From Natronolimnobius sp. AArcel1 (lineage in GTDB: Archaea; Halobacteriota; Halobacteria; Halobacteriales; Natrialbaceae): a stretch of 64,000 bases of DNA. Numbering within the stretch: the first letter of the stretch is position 1; the number at the start of each line of letters is the position of its first letter. Made by a program: the position numbers and the translations under genes. Under the pieces are notes generated by a model. The model was not told the DNA's origin and made no database searches. It worked only from the letters and a program-made list of their open reading frames with translations. Shown here piece by piece: positions 61,233 through 64,000 of this stretch. The stretch covers positions 310,001 through 374,000 of the forward strand of contig NZ_JAAKXY010000006.1 of NCBI RefSeq assembly GCF_011043775.1, written 5' to 3'.

Positions 61233-64000
61233 TCAATCCCAAAATGATTGTGTTCGGGCGTATTCGCGCTCTTTCGAGAGAATATCTCGGTAGAACTCAT
61301 CTTCGTTCTCCCGAAGCTTGTTGATGATCTGGGCGGCATTGTGCGGGCCGACTCCGCGGGCAGCCATCGCGATGACAGCTTGCTTGCCGTGGCTCTGGAC
61401 CAGACTCGCTCCCCGATACGCACGCTCGGTCATCGCCGCTTGCTCGTCGTCCTTTTTGGCAGCGCGAACCGCCTGGACGACCTCCTCAGCCCATGGATTC
61501 AACGAGGCGATCCGCGTCGATCCACACTCGGGGCACTCTGGCTGATCGGCCACCCGCTTGACTTTCGTTTTTACCTTCCACTCCTGGCAGTGCGTACACA
61601 ACAAGATAACACGGTCGTCTTGCAATCGCTCGCGAACCGTCTGAATTACGCTCGAGTCCGCGTTTTCGGGTGCGAGCAGTTCCTTCCCGCCCGAGGAGCG
61701 CCCGCCCTGGCCGACTGGTGTGCGACCGCGGTGAGTCACGAGGTCGATCTCGTCGGACTGAATGCCCTCGAGCACCGCACTCGCACGGTCGATATCCAGA
61801 TCCTCATGGAACACCTCACGAACGGATTCCGCGTACATCGGCGTGTCCTCGAGAGCGGCAAGCAGGCGTTCGTTCGAGATTCGGCCCGATCCAGAACTTT
61901 GCCAGCGTTTGAGCGCGCCGAACTTCGCCGAGACCTGTGCGAGCCGAAACGCGAGCGCATCCGAGTTCTTGAGGCCGAGTTTGACAATCGCCTCGACGTG
62001 ATCAGGATCGGTCTCTTCGAGCACCTCGAGTATGTCGCTGGTTGCAATCGAACTTGGCACCTCGAGTTCGATTCGGTAAGGGTCGGTCTCGAGTCCGACT
62101 GAAGACCCTGCCCGCTGGCCAAGCAGTGCGGAGAGCGTTCGCCCAAGCGTCTCGTTGGCCATGTGGCCGAGACAGGCGTTGATGACGACCGTTCGGCCCC
62201 GGCGCTCGAGGACGATCCGGTCGGCCGTCGGCATCGGGGACTCGCCGTCGATCTGGCGCTCGAGTTGTTCGCAAGCCTCGGTCAGTGTATACTCGTCGGC
62301 CGGATAGCGACCGGCGAATTCGCGTCCAACGCTGGCTGCATCCGCGCCCGCCTCAAACTGCGGTTCTGCAACAGCACGGATTTCGCCGACCTCACCTGCG
62401 ACAGCGGCGGGAACGGGAATCTCCTGGCCGATCCAGGATGGCACCTCGCCTGCTGGGTCTTCGATAGGGCTGACCTTTACGCGTCCCTCCTCGTCGTCGA
62501 TTTCCGCAATCCGCCACATCTCGCCGCGCTGGATGAACACCTCGCCGGGCTGGGCGAAGTTGACGACGAATCGCTCGTCTAAGGTCCCGATCTGGCCGCC
62601 CGAGGCGATGTCGTGGACGTCGTAGGTCTCCTCGTCGGGAATCATCGAGAGATTCGCGTAGACGTACTGCCAGGTGCCACCGGAGGTCTCGATGCGATTT
62701 TCGCCCTCGTCGTGCCACAGAATCCGGTTGCGACTCAGTTCGGAGACGACCTCGCGGAACGTCTCCTCGGTGAGGTCGCGAAACGGATACGCGCGAGTGA
62801 TCGTGGCGTAGGCGTCCTGTATGTGTCTCGAGCCGCGGCTCTTGACGATGCCGGGGATCTGGTTTGCGACTACGTCCAGACTCCCCTCGTGAATCGCCGC
62901 GGGTTCGACCTCGCCTGCGCGGGCGCGGCGAGCAATCGCCAGCGCCTCGAAGGTGTCGTCCGGTCTGGTCGTGACGATCGTCCCGCTCGAGACCTCGTCG
63001 CGGCTGTGGCCGGCGCGTCCGATCCGCTGGAGCAAGCGCGTGACCTGTCGTGGACTCTTGTACTGGATCACGTGATCGACGCGGCCAACGTCGATGCCCA
63101 GTTCCATCGAGGAGGTACAGAGTAACCCGTCCAGTTGACCGGCCTTAAAACGATCCTCGACGTCTATTCGGGCCTCTTTCGAGAGCGAACCGTGATGAAC
63201 ACCGATCGGTAACTCGAGTTCGGTAAACCTCGAGCCGAGTGCCTCGGCTGTCTGGCGGGTGTTCACGAAGATCAGCGTTGATTCGTGCTTGTCGACGAGA
63301 TCACGAATCACGCGAACGTGACTCGCGGTGTCGGGTTCGGTCATCAGTTTCCCGGCGAGTGTCTCGTCCTCGTCGGTGATCTCTGGCTTGTGGACGGTCA
63401 CGTCGACGTTACTCCCGACGTCGATTTCTCGCACTTCGCAGGGCCGGCCACCCGAGAGGAATTGACCGACCTCACCGGGGTCACCGACCGTCGCCGAGAG
63501 ACCGATGCGCTGGAACTCACCCGCCAGATCGTGCAGTCGCTCGAGACCGATGGCCAACTGCGCGCCGCGTTTTGAGGCGGCGAGTTCGTGGACTTCGTCG
63601 ATCACGACGTGAGAGATGTCGGCCAGCCCCTTGCGCAGGCGCTCTCCCGTCAACATCGCCTGCAGTGTCTCTGGCGTCGTCACAAGCACGTCTGGTGGGT
63701 CCGTGGCCTGCTTACTGCGCTGGTAATCCGTGGTATCACCGTGGCGAACGTCGACCTCGAGATCTAAGTACTCGCCCCACCACTCGAGGCGTTCGCGCAT
63801 GTCGCGGTTGAGCGCCCGCAGCGGTGTGATGTACAGGGCACCGAACCCCTCGGGTGGGCCAACGTCGGAGGAGACCGCCGACGGGGATCGCGTCGCTGCG
63901 CTCCGCTCGCCCGCCTCGGCGTCGTCGGTTGTCTCATCTGTCGCTACGAGGTGATCGAAGACGGGTAACATCGCCGTCTCGGTTTTCCCACTGCCGGTCG
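61233..64000 (-). CDS. Lhr-type superfamily 2 helicase (5' end beyond window)
   Basis: The stop is at 61233. The frame runs through the right edge, giving 922 visible residues, so the start lies beyond 64000. Visible motifs: Walker A end TGSGKTETAM, YITPLRALNRDM, DEVHELAASKRG (motif II), SATVGDP (motif III), IFVNTRQTAEAL, LLCTSSMELGIDVGRVDHVI and QRIGRAGHSRD (motif VI). The C-terminal part has a four-Cys zinc motif in CTHCQEWKV and CPECGSTRI. The archaeal Lhr family unwinds DNA or RNA-DNA duplexes during repair. The gene is separated from the histidine kinase by 130 bases. Confidence 0.92.
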   Translation of the reverse strand, partial: TGSGKTETAMLPVFDHLVATDETTDDAEAGERSAATRSPSAVSSDVGPPEGFGALYITPLRALNRDMRERLEWWGEYLDLEVDVRHGDTTDYQRSKQATDPPDVLVTTPETLQAMLTGERLRKGLADISHVVIDEVHELAASKRGAQLAIGLERLHDLAGEFQRIGLSATVGDPGEVGQFLSGGRPCEVREIDVGSNVDVTVHKPEITDEDETLAGKLMTEPDTASHVRVIRDLVDKHESTLIFVNTRQTAEALGSRFTELELPIGVHHGSLSKEARIDVEDRFKAGQLDGLLCTSSMELGIDVGRVDHVIQYKSPRQVTRLLQRIGRAGHSRDEVSSGTIVTTRPDDTFEALAIARRARAGEVEPAAIHEGSLDVVANQIPGIVKSRGSRHIQDAYATITRAYPFRDLTEETFREVVSELSRNRILWHDEGENRIETSGGTWQYVYANLSMIPDEETYDVHDIASGGQIGTLDERFVVNFAQPGEVFIQRGEMWRIAEIDDEEGRVKVSPIEDPAGEVPSWIGQEIPVPAAVAGEVGEIRAVAEPQFEAGADAASVGREFAGRYPADEYTLTEACEQLERQIDGESPMPTADRIVLERRGRTVVINACLGHMANETLGRTLSALLGQRAGSSVGLETDPYRIELEVPSSIATSDILEVLEETDPDHVEAIVKLGLKNSDALAFRLAQVSAKFGALKRWQSSGSGRISNERLLAALEDTPMYAESVREVFHEDLDIDRASAVLEGIQSDEIDLVTHRGRTPVGQGGRSSGGKELLAPENADSSVIQTVRERLQDDRVILLCTHCQEWKVKTKVKRVADQPECPECGSTRIASLNPWAEEVVQAVRAAKKDDEQAAMTERAYRGASLVQSHGKQAVIAMAARGVGPHNAAQIINKLRENEDEFYRDILSKEREYARTQSFWD

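Overview
The window is a chromosomal stretch of a haloarchaeon, most likely Natrialbaceae (inferred, not searched). The predicted proteins are very acidic. Many genes have a haloarchaeal TATA-like box 25-30 nt before the start codon, so leaderless transcripts are expected. Other haloarchaeal marks are Tat-type lipoproteins (twin Arg plus LAGC), PhiH1-type winged helices, 2-oxoacid:ferredoxin oxidoreductase and a very high density of CTCGAG. I counted about 57 protein genes, one broken gene and several regulatory or repeat elements. I saw no rRNA, tRNA or CRISPR array.

Layout. (1) 1-5432 is an accessory region. It starts AT-rich, with two winged-helix genes (one membrane-anchored), then carries a modification-dependent HNH nuclease, a VapBC pair and an Mrr-type nuclease. 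(2) 5668-9400 holds a CE15-like esterase whose TATA box lies in a mobile-element end, several tiny membrane proteins, a lipoprotein gene broken by an in-frame TGA, and a SelW-like thioredoxin-fold protein. (3) 9410-19411 is mostly housekeeping: SurE, an Rsm22-type methyltransferase overlapping prephenate dehydrogenase, a GNAT enzyme, an FAD oxidoreductase, a MEDS-domain histidine kinase, an M24 peptidase and a lipoprotein.

(4) 19722-35252 is a sugar catabolic island. It encodes an IclR regulator, an ABC importer (binding protein, two permeases, ATPase), a GH15 glucoamylase-like enzyme, galactonate dehydratase, an SDR sugar dehydrogenase, a KDG/KDGal kinase, a KDPG/KDPGal aldolase and a GH2 beta-galactosidase. 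Together these would import oligosaccharide, release galactose and glucose, and run galactose through the DeLey-Doudoroff route to pyruvate and glyceraldehyde-3-phosphate. Short inverted repeats before iclR and the kinase, and another before the beta-galactosidase, look like operators. A membrane chemoreceptor and a second enolase-superfamily dehydratase follow.

(5) 39964-49344 carries aroA, a HIT protein, aroC, a soluble chemoreceptor with a degenerate RecA/KaiC-like tail, a PHP phosphatase, a lipoyl-OsmC fusion and korAB. (6) 49465-56755 carries a divergent membrane protein/Lrp pair, a possible three-way-junction RNA, two transporters, an SRPBCC protein, a PRC-barrel acidic-tail protein, a lipoprotein, a RibD-type reductase and a DapA/KDG-aldolase family enzyme. 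(7) 56802-64000 has msrA followed by tandem copies of its own 3' end, a phosphatidylserine decarboxylase, a histidine kinase with an adjacent receiver lacking its phospho-acceptor Asp, and an Lhr-type helicase running off the right edge.

The strongest leads are the msrA tail array, the pseudo-receiver, the lipoprotein with the nonsense codon, the IclR operator set, the leaderless 40-codon ORF coupled to galactonate dehydratase, the mobile-element end acting as a promoter, and the possible structured RNA at 50425-50491.
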